64,000 bases of DNA from Bacteroidota bacterium (GCA_016715505.1 JADJZY010000005.1:62001-126000), one strand, 5' to 3'; positions 1 to 9,184 are shown, counted from the stretch's first letter. The notes: a model not told the origin generated them from the sequence alone. Numbers and translations are program-made.

Positions 1-1
1 G

Positions 2-256
2 CGTTCAAATCCTAACTGTAAAGCAGTGATTATCGGAAATGGTAGCGGAAGCAAAATTGAGCAACAACGTTCATGGGATCGTGTAAACTCTGTAATCAAC
101 TACATGGTTGACAAACAAGGTATCGATCGTGAAAGATTTATTTTCCAATATGGTAACTCAGGTGATGCGAACTCTGTAGACTATCGTGCTGCAAGTTCCG
201 GAGAAGAAGGCCCGTCTAATACGCCGCCTCCATTCCCTAACTTGAGAAGAGATTAG
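2..256 (+). CDS. OmpA-family protein, C-terminal end (5' truncated by window edge)
   Basis: The frame is open from the first bases of the window and ends at TAG 254-256. The 84 visible residues resemble the end of an OmpA-like peptidoglycan-binding domain. There is a strand ending in VIIGNGSG, a helix with R(S/A)xxRVNSVINYMVD, and then KQGIDRERFIFQYG, which fits the usual 'RAxAVxxYLxxxGIxxxRIxxxGxG' pattern. A Pro-rich tail (SNTPPPFPNLRRD) follows. Such domains anchor outer-membrane proteins to the cell wall. The start lies outside the window, so the full architecture is unknown. A strong terminator follows 25 bases later. The family call rests on pattern resemblance in a short fragment. Confidence 0.55.
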   Translation, partial: RSNPNCKAVIIGNGSGSKIEQQRSWDRVNSVINYMVDKQGIDRERFIFQYGNSGDANSVDYRAASSGEEGPSNTPPPFPNLRRD

Positions 257-280
257 TACTTTTTGCCAAACACAAATAAA

Positions 281-313
281 AAAGGTCCTGAGTTTTCAGG
301 GCCTTTTTCTTTT
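281..313 (+). terminator. Rho-independent terminator after the OmpA-like gene
   Basis: GGTCCTGA and TCAGGGCC form an 8-bp stem with one G-U pair and a short loop. The stem is preceded by an A run and followed by TTTTTCTTTTTT, placed just downstream of the stop codon at 256. Confidence 0.85.
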
Positions 314-341
314 TTCATCAACAAATACCACGGTTCCATTA

Positions 342-512
342 AACCCAAATTTTGCAGTTGGACTCAGTCAAGGGCAAAAACGAATAAGAAAACCAATTAC
401 TTCGGCTAATTGGCCTCAGTATGATTTTCGAAAATCTGGTTTAACAGTAGCAAATCTTTTACAGGCTTTGTTTCGTGCTTAGCTACTGCAAATTCTCGGT
501 TAAAAACTGTTT
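342..512 (+). repeat. Dispersed intergenic repeat, copy 1 (interrupted)
   Basis: Positions 342-383 (AACCCAAATTTTG.AGTTG.ACTCAGTCAAGGGCAAAAACGA) recur at 40307 and, on the minus strand, near 45658. A second homologous block starts at 450 (GCAAAT..TT.ACAGGCTTTG, then AATTCTC.GTT) and matches copy 3, where both blocks are contiguous. Copy 1 therefore looks like the core with about 65 bp inserted. The insert contains CCAATTA-CTTCGGC-TAATTGG, a 7-bp hairpin at 393-413. One frame reads NPNFAVGLSQGQKR, similar to the other copies. Confidence 0.7.
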
Positions 513-564
513 TGTATTGTACATGGATCAATGCCGATTATTATTCGAATTCACCAGGATAAAA

Positions 565-597
565 ATTGCCGTTTCCGCGCTATTGTGCGTACTTTTG
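565..597 (+). promoter_or_regulatory. Candidate Bacteroidota promoter of phaC
   Basis: TACTTTTG at 590-597 matches the -7 consensus TAnnTTTG. ATTG at 565-568 is a weak -33 element, 21 bases upstream. The predicted ATG at 620 follows after 22 bases. Confidence 0.5.
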
Positions 598-619
598 CAT
601 TTCAAATTTCAATTCCAGT

Positions 620-1668
620 ATGAACACTTTCACGATGGTTGAAGAAATGGGAAAACCATTTCAAAGCTGCAAAAAGGGTACGAAACCCTTCAAAATATTC
701 ATGAAGTAGAGGTTGGTTCAACCCCTAAAACACTTGTTTGGCAACAGGATAAGGTAAAACTTTATCGTTACAACCGCTCAACTCCCGCAAAATGTAAAAT
801 TCCGGTATTGGTTTCCTTCGCTATCATGAACCGCCATGACGTTTTAGACTTGCAACCAGACCGTTCACTCATGAAAAAGTTTCTGGACGAAGGCCTGGAT
901 ATCTATATCATGGATTGGGGCTACCCAAGCAAAGCCGATCGCTTTTTAACCATGGAAGATTATATCCTGGGTTATATGAATGGGGCTGTGGACTTCATTC
1001 GTAAATCTCACGGGATTCAAAAAATTAATAAAATGGGTATTTGTCAGGGGGGCACATTCTCGACGATTTACGCGGCCTTGTTTCCTGAGAAATTAAATAC
1101 CTTAACTGTTTATGTGGCGCCATTTGATTTTACGACCGATAAATGTATGTTGTACAAGTGGACCAAATACATCGATGTGGATGCCATGGTAGACTCATTG
1201 GGTGTGATTCCTGCTGATATGCTGAATGCAGGTTTTGGCATGCTTAAACCTAGTATGGATATCTCCAAATACTTTGGTGTTTTGGACTCTCTGGATGATG
1301 AAGGGAAAATCATGAACTTCCTGCGTATGGAATACTGGAAAGCAGATTGTCCGGATTTAGCCGGCGAAATGTATCGGAAGTATATTAAGGATTTATTCAG
1401 AGATAATAAGTTGATCAAAGGCGAATTTGAATTAGGCGGTCAATTGGTGAATTTGAAAAATATTACCATGCCATTCCTGAATATTTATGCAACAGAAGAC
1501 AATATCATTCCGAACGAATCAACCATTGCCGTCAATGCCAAAATCGGTTCAAAGGATAAAGAATTATACGCATTTCCCGGTGGACATATTGGTGTATTCG
1601 TAGGTGGCCGTTCCCAGAAGGAATTGGGCCCTAAGGTTGCCAAATGGGTCACAGACCGAAGCAAATAA
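620..1668 (+). CDS. phaC: Class III poly(R)-hydroxyalkanoate synthase subunit PhaC (one suspected frameshift)
   Basis: Polymerises hydroxyacyl-CoA into polyhydroxyalkanoate storage granules. The alpha/beta-hydrolase core shows NRxxVLDLQPDRS, the DxYIMDWGYPSxADR signature, and a lipase-like box GICQGG whose Cys is about residue 142. A candidate catalytic Asp lies in ATEDNIIP and His in GGHIGVF. The intact frame holds 286 codons from 808. The homologous N-terminus (SKLQKGYETLQ...VGSTPKTLVWQQDKVKLYRY) continues upstream in the same frame to about 655. There it must switch frame to reach ATG 620, which implies one lost base near the GGGAAAA run at 649-656. The repaired length of about 349 residues matches the family. 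PhaE, the partner subunit of class III synthases, is not in the window. Confidence 0.88.
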
Positions 1669-1720
1669 TTTTAGCTTTATCCGAATCTGAATCAATTTCA
1701 GACTAAAAAAAATCATTTTA

Positions 1721-1750
1721 GAGAAGGTGCAAACCTTCTCTATTTTTTTA
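1721..1750. terminator. Bidirectional terminator between convergent genes
   Basis: GAGAAGGT-GCAA-ACCTTCTC is a perfect 8-bp stem followed by TATTTTTTT. It sits between phaC (+) and the secreted protein (-) and overlaps the latter's stop codon. Confidence 0.8.
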
Positions 1751-2438
1751 ATGAAGGATATTCTTTTGTAAAAAGATAGTAGCAATGTTTGATATAATCC
1801 AAAAACTCGTAGTCACTCGCTTCACGTAAAAATTCATAAGGGGGGCGATATCTCAGCATAAAGGCTTTGAGCTCCTCTCCATCCAAATATGTAATTCTCT
1901 TCACGAGACGATCATTAAAGGCAAAGTCGACAAATTTTTCTTTTTCCCATTCGGCATACATATCCTGAAAGGCCCATTCCTGACGGTTTCTTTTACTCAA
2001 CATGGCCAAGGGCATGCTGCGCATATCTACTTCAGACCGCGTTTGTTTGCGCAATATTAAATCATAGGTTTCGCGATATCGAATACTATCCTTTTTAAAA
2101 TCAAGGGGTTTGCCACGTATGTCCACTTCCCGGAGTTGGATAGGCACTTTACTCATCACGAGCTGGTAATAGCCGGGTTCTTTTTCATTTTGAATCCGAA
2201 TGCGGATGGTTTGATAGCCCAATTTGCTGAATTCGATTAATTCACCTTTTTTAACCATCAATTCAAATCGGCCATCGGCTTTTGTACTCATGCCAAGCAG
2301 GGTATGGATATTCCGGATATTTACATCGGCCATGAGGGAATCGTTGGCCAGATCGCGCAATTCACCACGTATCAAAGTTTGGGCCTTCACCTGTGTTGCC
2401 ATCAAAAAAGCGCCCAATAATATGCCCCAAAATTTCAT
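1740..2438 (-). CDS. Secreted carboxypeptidase-regulatory-like (CarbopepD_reg-type) domain protein
   Basis: The start at 2438 gives a typical signal peptide (MKFWGILLGAFLMATQVKAQ). The open frame continues upstream, but those residues come from the GC-rich structured element and are unlikely to be translated. After the signal comes a beta-sandwich segment (IRGELRDLANDSLMADVNI ... TKADGRFEL ... GYQTIRI) typical of the CarboxypepD_reg-like fold seen in Bacteroidota surface proteins. A charged region of about 130 residues with no recognised domain follows. It probably faces the periplasm or the outer membrane. The function is unknown. It ends convergently with phaC, inside a shared terminator hairpin. 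Confidence 0.7.
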   Translation of the reverse strand: MKFWGILLGAFLMATQVKAQTLIRGELRDLANDSLMADVNIRNIHTLLGMSTKADGRFELMVKKGELIEFSKLGYQTIRIRIQNEKEPGYYQLVMSKVPIQLREVDIRGKPLDFKKDSIRYRETYDLILRKQTRSEVDMRSMPLAMLSKRNRQEWAFQDMYAEWEKEKFVDFAFNDRLVKRITYLDGEELKAFMLRYRPPYEFLREASDYEFLDYIKHCYYLFTKEYPSLKK

Positions 2439-2520
2439 AAAATGTGAAGGTAGTTCATTCCCTTTTTTGAACGACTGTTTCACAAAGGTTTCACACCCGG
2501 ATGATGATCGACAATCCGCT

Positions 2521-2615
2521 GAACGGCCGCGCGATAGGAGTGGTAGCTCCCGAATGCCAGGGGCTTCGGGACTACAAACGGATCGCGAGCAAGGCGTGTT
2601 GCTGGCATGGCATTT
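2521..2615. other. GC-rich structured intergenic element (possible ncRNA or repetitive extragenic element)
   Basis: The element has nested complementarity. CGCGAT 2530-2535 pairs with ATCGCG 2582-2587. GTAG 2543-2546 and TCCCGAA 2548-2554 pair with TTCGGGA 2565-2571 and CTAC 2572-2575, leaving a bulged C. AGCAA 2588-2592 pairs with TTGCT 2599-2603. The hairpin loop ATGCCAG 2554-2560 is complementary to CTGGCAT 2602-2608, which suggests a pseudoknot. Base composition is clearly richer in GC than the flanks. No second copy was found in the window. Open frames across it read like spurious peptides. Confidence 0.55.
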
Positions 2616-2717
2616 GATCAGTTTAGAGAAGGAGCAAAATCTAATGCTCAAGGTAGTGAAAAAGACGAATTATTTCCTGAAGCCCAGCTTGCGCCAAATC
2701 GTTTTGGGTACAAGCAA

Positions 2718-3103
2718 TTATTTCCTTTCTATTTTTAACTTGTAGTTACTTAAGGTATCATCGACACTTAATAAAATTAATCCTTCTGAAATACATTGAG
2801 AAACAATCAGTCTGTCAAATGGATCACTATGAATGTATGGTAATTTTGACAAATGATTTAAATGGTCAAATGCAATTGGTATAATATCTATGCGATTATT
2901 CTCTGCATATTGAAAAAGTTCCTTAAGTGACAACTTTGAGTCCAGTTTGCCAAGTTGTTTCTTTATTGTAATTTCCCAAAAGAAGCTATACTGATGTAAC
3001 AGGGCAAGTTAATATTCTCAATTTTTTGTTTAATTCCCTTAGGGAGTTTTTTATCTCCAGATATAAACCATAAGAATATGTGAGTGTCTATCAAATAGCC
3101 CAT
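2718..3103 (-). CDS. PIN-domain toxin, VapC-like (one suspected frameshift)
   Basis: A putative RNase toxin. The start at 3103 gives MGYLIDTHIFLWFISGD, with the first PIN acidic residue in LIDTH. The frame then breaks at about 2982, where one T appears to be missing from a TTTT run. Restoring it gives ISIASFWEITIKKQLGKLD (second acidic site) and joins the downstream frame with DPFDRLIVSQ (third acidic site) and LSVDD. The length of about 128 residues is normal for VapC. Its ATG overlaps the antitoxin stop (TAATG), so translation is coupled. The defect is probably a sequencing error, but an inactivated toxin cannot be excluded. Confidence 0.8.
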
Positions 3104-3306
3104 TACATATAATCTTTAAATTCATCTAGTGGTGAATCAAAATCCGGAGAAATTAAAATTTTGCCTTTGGCATAGCCAAATTCACGTTTCTTCGGTTTTT
3201 CTATTTTTTGATTTTTCTGCTTTAAGAAATCTACAAAATCAGCCACCTCTTTTCTAAGTGCTTTTGGGAGCGAATTAATGTCAAAATTGAGTGTACCTGT
3301 AGTCAT
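3103..3306 (-). CDS. DUF2281-type antitoxin of the VapBC-like pair
   Basis: A 67-residue protein with the DUF2281 pattern: LPKALRKEVADFVDFLKQK, then a Lys-rich linker, then KKREFGYAKGKI and SPDFDSPLDEFKDYM. Proteins of this family usually sit directly upstream of PIN toxins. They bind the toxin through the C-terminal FDxPLxxFxxYM segment, and that segment is complete here. Its stop codon overlaps the toxin start by one base. The pair lies between the structured element and leuS, with no mobile-element genes visible alongside. Confidence 0.8.
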   Translation of the reverse strand: MTTGTLNFDINSLPKALRKEVADFVDFLKQKNQKIEKPKKREFGYAKGKILISPDFDSPLDEFKDYM

Positions 3307-3404
3307 TATTCACCAAATTTATTTCATAATTTACAATTTGCCAAGTGCTTACACCCAACGCGAAAATAGCCTCAAGAAGAGATTTTGCTGATGGCCCCAA
3401 AGAC

Positions 3405-6130
3405 CTAAACAACCACATTAATCATTTTGCCTTTCACCCATATAAATTTACGCAGCGGTTTTCCCTCCATCCATTTGAGCACCACCTCATGTTCCAAAAC
3501 AACTTTTTTAATGTCATCTTCCGTGGCATCCACCGCAAACAACACTTCCGTGCGAGTTTTACCATTGATGGCTACCGGATAATTGATTTCCTGCTCCACG
3601 AGGTGAGCCGCTTCAAAGTTTGGAAAGGGTGCATCCAAAATACTGTTCGGTTCACCACTCATTTGCCATAGTTCTTCACAAATATGGGGTGCAAAGGGCG
3701 AAAGCAAAATCAGCAAAGGCTGCAGTACTGCGCGCTTATGGCATTGCAGGGTGCTGAGTTCATTAACCGTAATCATAAATTGACTCACAGCGGTATTTAG
3801 CGCAAACTGGGCCGTGTCCTGATCGATTTTTTTAATACACTTGTGCAGGATTTTGAGTTCTTCGGGATTGGGCTCCTCATTGTTTAACACCACGCCTTTT
3901 TCTTCATCGGCGAAGAGGCGCCACAATTTTTTCAGAAAACGATGAACGCCTTCAATGCCTTTCGTATCCCATGGTTTGCTCAATTCAATCGGACCCAGAA
4001 ACATTTCATACATCCGGAAAGTATCAGCACCATATTGCGCAACCATATCGTCCGGATTAACGACATTGAATAATCGTTTACTCATTTTTTCAACCAAAGA
4101 ACCGCAGATGTATTTATCCTCTTCTAAAATAAAAGTCGCATCGTGGTATTCAGGCTTCCAGGCTTTAAAACGATCCAAATCCATTTCCAAGCCATTGCAA
4201 AATGCATATTCAGTATACAGGGTATCTGTTTCGTATTGATCTTTTAATCCGGCAGAAACAAAGGTATTGCTGCCTTTGATGCGATAAACCAAGCGGCTGT
4301 TTCCCTGTATCATGCCCTGATTGATGAGCTTTTTATAGGGTTCATCAAAACCGATGTATCCCAAATCGCAGAGAACCTTGCACCACATGCGGGAGTATAA
4401 CAAATGCCCGACAGCATGCTCAGCACCACCGATATACACATCCACCTGATTCCAGTATTGACTGATTTGTGGGTCGCAGAAATGTTCATCGTTGAGCGGA
4501 TCCATATATCGCAGATAATACCACGAACTGCCAGCATAACCCGGCATGGTATCGGTTTCTCGGATACCAGTTTCCGTTTCGGTCCAGGAACTGGCATTGG
4601 CCAATGGGCCTTTGCCTCCGGGGCCGGCACTATAAGTTTCCAAATGTGGTAGTTCCAGCGGTAATGCGTCCTCGGGGAGGGCAGTGGCACAACCCTCGGC
4701 ATCATAAATAATCGGGAAAGGTTCCCCCCAATATCTTTGCCGACTAAATCCGGCATCACGCATGCGATAATTCACTTTGGGGATACCTTGTTTTTTTTGT
4801 TCCAGTTGCTCAATCACCTTAGGCAAGGCTTGCTGATAGTTACAACCATCCAGAAATTCGGAATGTTGTAAAATGGCATCCTTCTGGGTGCAGGCCATTT
4901 CGCTGATATCTACCGATTTAAAAATATTGGGAATGGGTAAATGAAAATGTTTGGCAAGGCATAATCGCGCTCATCGCCTGCCGGAACAGCCATGATGGCT
5001 CCGGTTCCATACCCTGCTAAAACATATTCCGAAATCCAAACAGGAATATCAGCTCCGGTAAAGGGGTGTTTTACGTAAGCACCTGTAAAACATCCGGTAA
5101 TGGTTTTTGTTTCGGCCATGCGTTCACGTTCACTGCGGGAGGCAACATATTTTCGGTATTCTTCAACAGCGCTCTTTTGTTCAGCGCTCACAATATCCTG
5201 TAACAAATCGTGCTCTGGTGCCAACACCATAAATGAAACACCAAAAATAGTATCCGGTCGGGTAGTAAAAACTTTAATAGAAACATCAGCACGCGATTTT
5301 ACCTGAAACTCAATATTGGCACCGGTACTTTTGCCAATCCAATTGCGTTGCATCTCTTTCAAACTATCCGGATAATCCACCTGGTCCAAACCGCTGAGTA
5401 AACGCTCCGCAAAAGCCGTGATGCGCAGAAACCATTGGCTCATTTTTTTTCGTTCTACAGGATGCCCCCCACGTTCAGATACGCCATTTACCACTTCATC
5501 GTTGGCAAGTACAGTGCCAAGAGCTTCGCACCAGTTTACCAAACTTTCGGCGCGATAGGCCAGGCGATATTGCATCAGAATATCTGCTTGCTCCTTGGGC
5601 GATTTTTCGCTCCATTGCGCAAAATCAGCATGGTTTTTGAAGACTTCTGTTATGCGGGTTATCGGTTCGGCTTTTTGGGTATATGGGTTATAAAAGCTAT
5701 TAAATAACTGTAAAAAAATCCATTGGGTCCAACGATAATATTTGGGGTCAGAAGTACGAACCTCCCGACTCCAATCGTAACAAAAGCCGATATTGTTTAA
5801 TTGTTCCTTATATCGTTGAATATTTTTTTCGGTAGTTACAGCAGGATGCTGACCGGTTTCGAGGGCATATTGTTCGGCGGGCAAACCAAAGGCATCAAAG
5901 CCCATGGGGTGTAAAACATGAAAACCTTTATGGCGTTTGTAACGGGCATAAATATCACTGGCAATATAGCCCAAAGGATGACCTACATGTAGTCCGGCAC
6001 CACTCGGATAAGGAAACATATCCAATACATAACATTTGGGCTTCGACGAATGATTGTCAATCCGATATGCCTGATTTTGGGTCCATATTTGCTGCCATTT
6101 TTTTTCGATAACTCCGAACTCGTATACCAT
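3405..6130 (-). CDS. leuS: Leucyl-tRNA synthetase (one suspected frameshift)
   Basis: Charges tRNA-Leu in the cytoplasm. The N-terminus MVYEFGVIEKKWQ fixes the start at 6130. The class I signature HVGH is at residues 48-51 and KMSKR is at 4074-4088. The CP1 editing domain is present (TTRPDTIFGVSFMVLAPEH, GTGAIMAVPAGDERD), and the C-terminal anticodon-binding region is complete. The frame breaks just after GDERDYA at about 4956, where one T seems lost from GCCTT(T)GCC. With it restored the sequence continues FAKHFHLPIPNIF. The repaired protein is about 908 residues, normal for the family. A housekeeping enzyme this complete would not be truly disrupted, so the break is a strong indicator of assembly error. 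Confidence 0.96.
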
Positions 6131-6410
6131 CTTGATCATGAAATTTAAGGTGGGCAAAGATACATCCAAGTCCTTAAAGCTTTATGGCTAAGCGCTTTTT
6201 ACAAGAGAGAAAATTAAATGATGCCCATTAGAATTTAAAAGGACTAATTTTTTTGAAGTTCCGGAATCAGAATAATTTGGCAGCAAGATGTTTTCTGCCT
6301 TTTTTCATCTGTAACCCGCTTTACGCGCTGCACGGCAGCCAGCTACAATCGGGGCTGATAAGATCTTGGGAATTTCTTTTTTGCGAATTCTATGGCATTT
6401 CTTTCGCAGT

Positions 6411-6464
6411 GAGACCCTTGCAAAACCGCTCCGGATTTTGCCTGATGACTATTTCACGGGTCTC
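6411..6464. repeat. 54-bp element with GAGACCC/GGGTCTC inverted ends (possible IS-end remnant)
   Basis: GAGACCC 6411-6417 is the inverse complement of GGGTCTC 6458-6464. Inside it CAAAA and TTTTG (6421-6440) form another inverted pair. The first 16 bases, GAGACCCTTGCAAAAC, recur exactly on the opposite strand at 46306-46321. This resembles terminal inverted repeats of Bacteroidota transposons, but no transposase is present. Confidence 0.45.
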
Positions 6465-6536
6465 GTAGCATGGTATATGGACAAAAAATAAAAACTCGGT
6501 GTTACATAAGTTACTCAAGGCTGTTCATTCCGGACG

Positions 6537-6544
6537 TAACTTTG
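6537..6544 (+). promoter_or_regulatory. -7 promoter box of the thioredoxin-like gene
   Basis: TAACTTTG matches the Bacteroidota consensus TAnnTTTG, 6 bases before the chosen ATG at 6551. This predicts a very short or absent leader. No clear -33 TTTG was found. Confidence 0.45.
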
Positions 6545-6550
6545 CTTAAA

Positions 6551-7153
6551 ATGTATCAAATGAATTGGCACGAATACCTGCAACAATTTGAGGAAATATT
6601 ATCCCACAACATCAACACAGCACCTTACGACGATCCTCATTTTTATGAGTATACCAAATTGAATCAAAGTCGGATGAACCGCTGGTTAAAAACGGCGCCC
6701 TTGCAAACACCTCTCATTGAAGCCCTGCAAGCGATTGAGGTGCCCCAGCAATGGATTTTGATCACTGAACCCTGGTGTGGAGATGCGGCTCACCTGAATC
6801 CATTTATTTATAAAATGAGTGAAGTCAATGAGTTGATTCATTTGCATATTCAACTACGAGATAGCGGTTCGGAAATTGATCATTACCTGACCAATGGAGG
6901 CAAAGCCATTCCAAAATTGATTATTCGAAACGAAAGTGGAGATGATTTGTTGGTATGGGGTCCCAGGCCGGCAGCCGCACAGGCTTATTTTTATGAACTC
7001 CGCGAAAGTAAGCTCACTACCGAAGAGCAGAAAACAGCGCTGCAACAATGGTACAACCAGGATAAGGGGCAAAGTATTCAGCAAGAATTCATTCAGTTTT
7101 TTTCGGATTTGCCGATCGATGTGCATGCAATTGCCAACCAAAAGCAGCAGTAA
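6551..7153 (+). CDS. Thioredoxin-family protein (Thioredoxin_9-like)
   Basis: About 200 residues from ATG 6551, chosen because the -7 box lies directly upstream and because the protein then begins MYQMNWHEYLQQFEE. The thioredoxin-like core has ITEPWCGDAAH, where the active site carries a single Cys (WCGD rather than WCxxC). It is followed by an aspartate-rich beta strand and the cis-Pro region AIPKLIIRN. This matches small cytoplasmic Bacteroidota proteins of the Thioredoxin_9 type. The single Cys argues against a normal dithiol reductase, and the substrate is unknown. Its last 65 bases overlap the 3' end of the convergent gene. Confidence 0.8.
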   Translation: MYQMNWHEYLQQFEEILSHNINTAPYDDPHFYEYTKLNQSRMNRWLKTAPLQTPLIEALQAIEVPQQWILITEPWCGDAAHLNPFIYKMSEVNELIHLHIQLRDSGSEIDHYLTNGGKAIPKLIIRNESGDDLLVWGPRPAAAQAYFYELRESKLTTEEQKTALQQWYNQDKGQSIQQEFIQFFSDLPIDVHAIANQKQQ

Positions 7154-7748
7154 ACTGGTGGGTATATTGCCAACGACTAAACTTTTCATCGATTCCACCC
7201 GGGAATAATTGACTGGCTTTAACGAAAAATTGAAGTCGCTGTTGAATGATTTCGTAACCAAATTTAAAATACCTCAATTGGGATTTTTTACGTCTGACCA
7301 GATGAAAACCGCCCATCATGCCACCATGTCCATCCAGATATTGATGCTTGGGATGTTTGAATTGATACCCCAAATTCATTGCGGCATAATATGGAACTTG
7401 AAATACCTTGAATAATTTTTTTTCAATGCCCAGCAGCAAGGGGAAGCTATAAAACGTGATATAATTTGAAGCAGAAACCTTTTGTAAATACCTCATGTAA
7501 CATGCAGCAGAGAGATTAAATCGCCATTGTTCATTTTTATATGTAGACCATTGGTACCTATAAGAAGCGCCCGGATATTTGTACGTTTTATAATGACTGT
7601 ACACATATTCCATGATCGGATTATTGGGTGAGGGATCAACATGAACTTTATTCGATGGGCGATAACTGAGCATCAAGCCAAGTTCAATGGTATGGTCATT
7701 TTTCCATTGACTCCATGTAAGCTGCGGAAAAAAACACAAAGGCACCAA
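7089..7748 (-). CDS. Putative outer-membrane beta-barrel protein, start uncertain
   Basis: No named family was recognised. Alternating hydrophobic and aromatic strands (GLMLSYR, YRYQWSTY, WRFNLSAACYMRY, YYAAMNLGYQF, KFGYEIIQQRL, HQFTAAFGWQL) suggest a small barrel. GTG at 7748 is the first possible start in frame. A better signal peptide (KKISLFILYVFLVPLCFF) begins further upstream near 7785 in the same frame but has no ATG, and TAG precedes it. A base error at the true start is likely. The gene overlaps the end of the convergent thioredoxin-like gene by 65 bases. Confidence 0.5.
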   Translation of the reverse strand: MVPLCFFPQLTWSQWKNDHTIELGLMLSYRPSNKVHVDPSPNNPIMEYVYSHYKTYKYPGASYRYQWSTYKNEQWRFNLSAACYMRYLQKVSASNYITFYSFPLLLGIEKKLFKVFQVPYYAAMNLGYQFKHPKHQYLDGHGGMMGGFHLVRRKKSQLRYFKFGYEIIQQRLQFFVKASQLFPGGIDEKFSRWQYTHQFTAAFGWQLHAHRSANPKKTE

Positions 7749-8026
7749 GAAGACGTATAGAATAAAAAGGGAAATTTTTTTACCTGATTTTGCCTATCAA
7801 AAGCGTTCAAATAGGAAGAAAAATCAACATGATGAGTTCGGCTACAAATATTTAAATCAATCTCATTTTTTCCTTTCCCAAAGCATTGGAGGTATGTCTG
7901 TTCATTGCACATCACAACCTCAACGAAATGTTTCGCCTCATTGTGAATTCGACATCGTTAAATTCATCACAAGTTATTAGATTGAGTACTTGACCTTGTA
8001 ACTGGAATAATTAAAGATGCTCCAAC

Positions 8027-9019
8027 CTAATCCGTTACAAAAGGATAGTCGGCTTGCAGATAAATGTCTTTGTACAGTTCATTGTCATCCGGCCAAGGCG
8101 AATTTTCGGCAAATTCCACAGCATCATCAACCGTCATTTTTATCTTCTCGTTGATTTCAGTAATTTGTTCTTCCGTGGCGAGATTGTTTTCACGAATCAT
8201 GCGCAATACATACTCAATCGGATCTTTTTCTTTGTATTCTTCCAACTCTTCTTTACTACGGTACTTCGCCGGATCACTCATACTATGACCTTTGTATCGA
8301 TAGGTTTTAATTTCCAGCAATGTTGGCCCTTCGCCATCACGGGCTCTGCGCGCAGCACGCTCGATGGCATAATGTACATTTTCAGGTTTCATACCATCCA
8401 CACTATCCCCGGGCATATCATAGGCATCGGCAAATTTATAAATGTCCAAAACATTGCTGGTTCTTTCCACACTGGTGCCCATGGCGTAAAAATTATTTTC
8501 GCAAATAAAAATGACAGGAAGTTTCCAGGTCATGGCCATATTAAAAGTTTCGTGCAAAATACCCTGGCGGGCTGCACCATCGCCGAAGAAACATAAGGTG
8601 ACTGCATCTGATCCTTTGTATTGTTCCGCAAAGGCAATACCTGCTCCCAATCCAATTTGACCACCCACAATACCATGCCCCCCGAAGAACTTTTTTTCTT
8701 TGCTGAAAAAGTGCATACTACCGCCCTTGCCTTTGGTACAGCCGGTAGCTTTTCCATATAATTCAGCCATACATTCACGGGATGAAATGCCTTTGGCGAT
8801 TGCCAATCCATGATCACGATAAGCGGTAATCATATTGTCGTCATCGCGAATAGCGCTCATACAACCGGCAGAAACAGCTTCTTGTCCGATATACAAATGG
8901 CAGAAGCCTCGGATTTTTTGCATGCCGTACAGCTGTCCGGTTTTTTCTTCAAACCTCCTTTGAAGGAGCATAATTTCGTACCAGTAAATATAGATTTCTT
9001 TACTAAAATAAGCGTCCAC
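8027..9019 (-). CDS. pdhA: Pyruvate dehydrogenase E1 component, alpha subunit
   Basis: Thiamine-diphosphate-dependent decarboxylation of pyruvate in the pyruvate dehydrogenase complex. The 330-residue protein shows the family start (YEIMLLQRRFEEKTGQLYGMQKIRGFCHLYIGQEA), KGKGGSMH, the TPP-binding motif GDGAARQG ending in ENNFYAMGT, and the phosphorylation-loop region YRYKGHSMSDPAKYR. The length is typical of short bacterial E1-alpha. The beta subunit is not adjacent, which is common in Bacteroidota. A branched-chain oxo-acid E1-alpha is the alternative, but the sequence pattern favours PdhA. Confidence 0.92.
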   Translation of the reverse strand: MDAYFSKEIYIYWYEIMLLQRRFEEKTGQLYGMQKIRGFCHLYIGQEAVSAGCMSAIRDDDNMITAYRDHGLAIAKGISSRECMAELYGKATGCTKGKGGSMHFFSKEKKFFGGHGIVGGQIGLGAGIAFAEQYKGSDAVTLCFFGDGAARQGILHETFNMAMTWKLPVIFICENNFYAMGTSVERTSNVLDIYKFADAYDMPGDSVDGMKPENVHYAIERAARRARDGEGPTLLEIKTYRYKGHSMSDPAKYRSKEELEEYKEKDPIEYVLRMIRENNLATEEQITEINEKIKMTVDDAVEFAENSPWPDDNELYKDIYLQADYPFVTD

Positions 9020-9137
9020 CGTTCTTTAAGTTTAGGTAGCGAAGATAAGTCGCAATCTGTATTTTAAACCATTTCGGTCTAAAAATAGTACAGGCTATCA
9101 AATCTTTATTTTGATTCGATTTTGCGATGCTCATGGT

Positions 9138-9163
9138 AAAAAAAAGACCACCCGAGGGTGGCC
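9138..9163 (-). terminator. Terminator of the DUF3078 gene
   Basis: On the minus strand GGCCACC-CTCG-GGTGGTC is followed by eight T residues, about 20 bases after the repaired stop of the upstream gene. Confidence 0.8.
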
Positions 9164-9184
9164 TGTTATAAAAAAAGTGTTTGT

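Larger units (their letters stand above)
6131..6550. other. Gene-free stretch upstream of the thioredoxin-like gene
   Basis: About 420 bases hold no convincing gene. Small open frames lack family features. The only structure seen is the short inverted-repeat element at 6411-6464 and a TAnnTTTG box next to the following gene. Confidence 0.5.

Noticed and set aside
1..30. tRNA 3' end suggested by GTTCAAATCC
   Set aside because: The bases belong to the open frame of the OmpA-like gene and no acceptor or anticodon arms can be formed.
2224..2745. Plus-strand frame of 173 codons across the GC-rich element
   Set aside because: It is antisense to the N-terminus of the secreted protein and reads through the structured element. 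No signal or domain is present.
6253..6468. 71-codon frame upstream of the thioredoxin-like gene
   Set aside because: It has no homology pattern and contains the IS-end-like palindrome. Likely non-coding.
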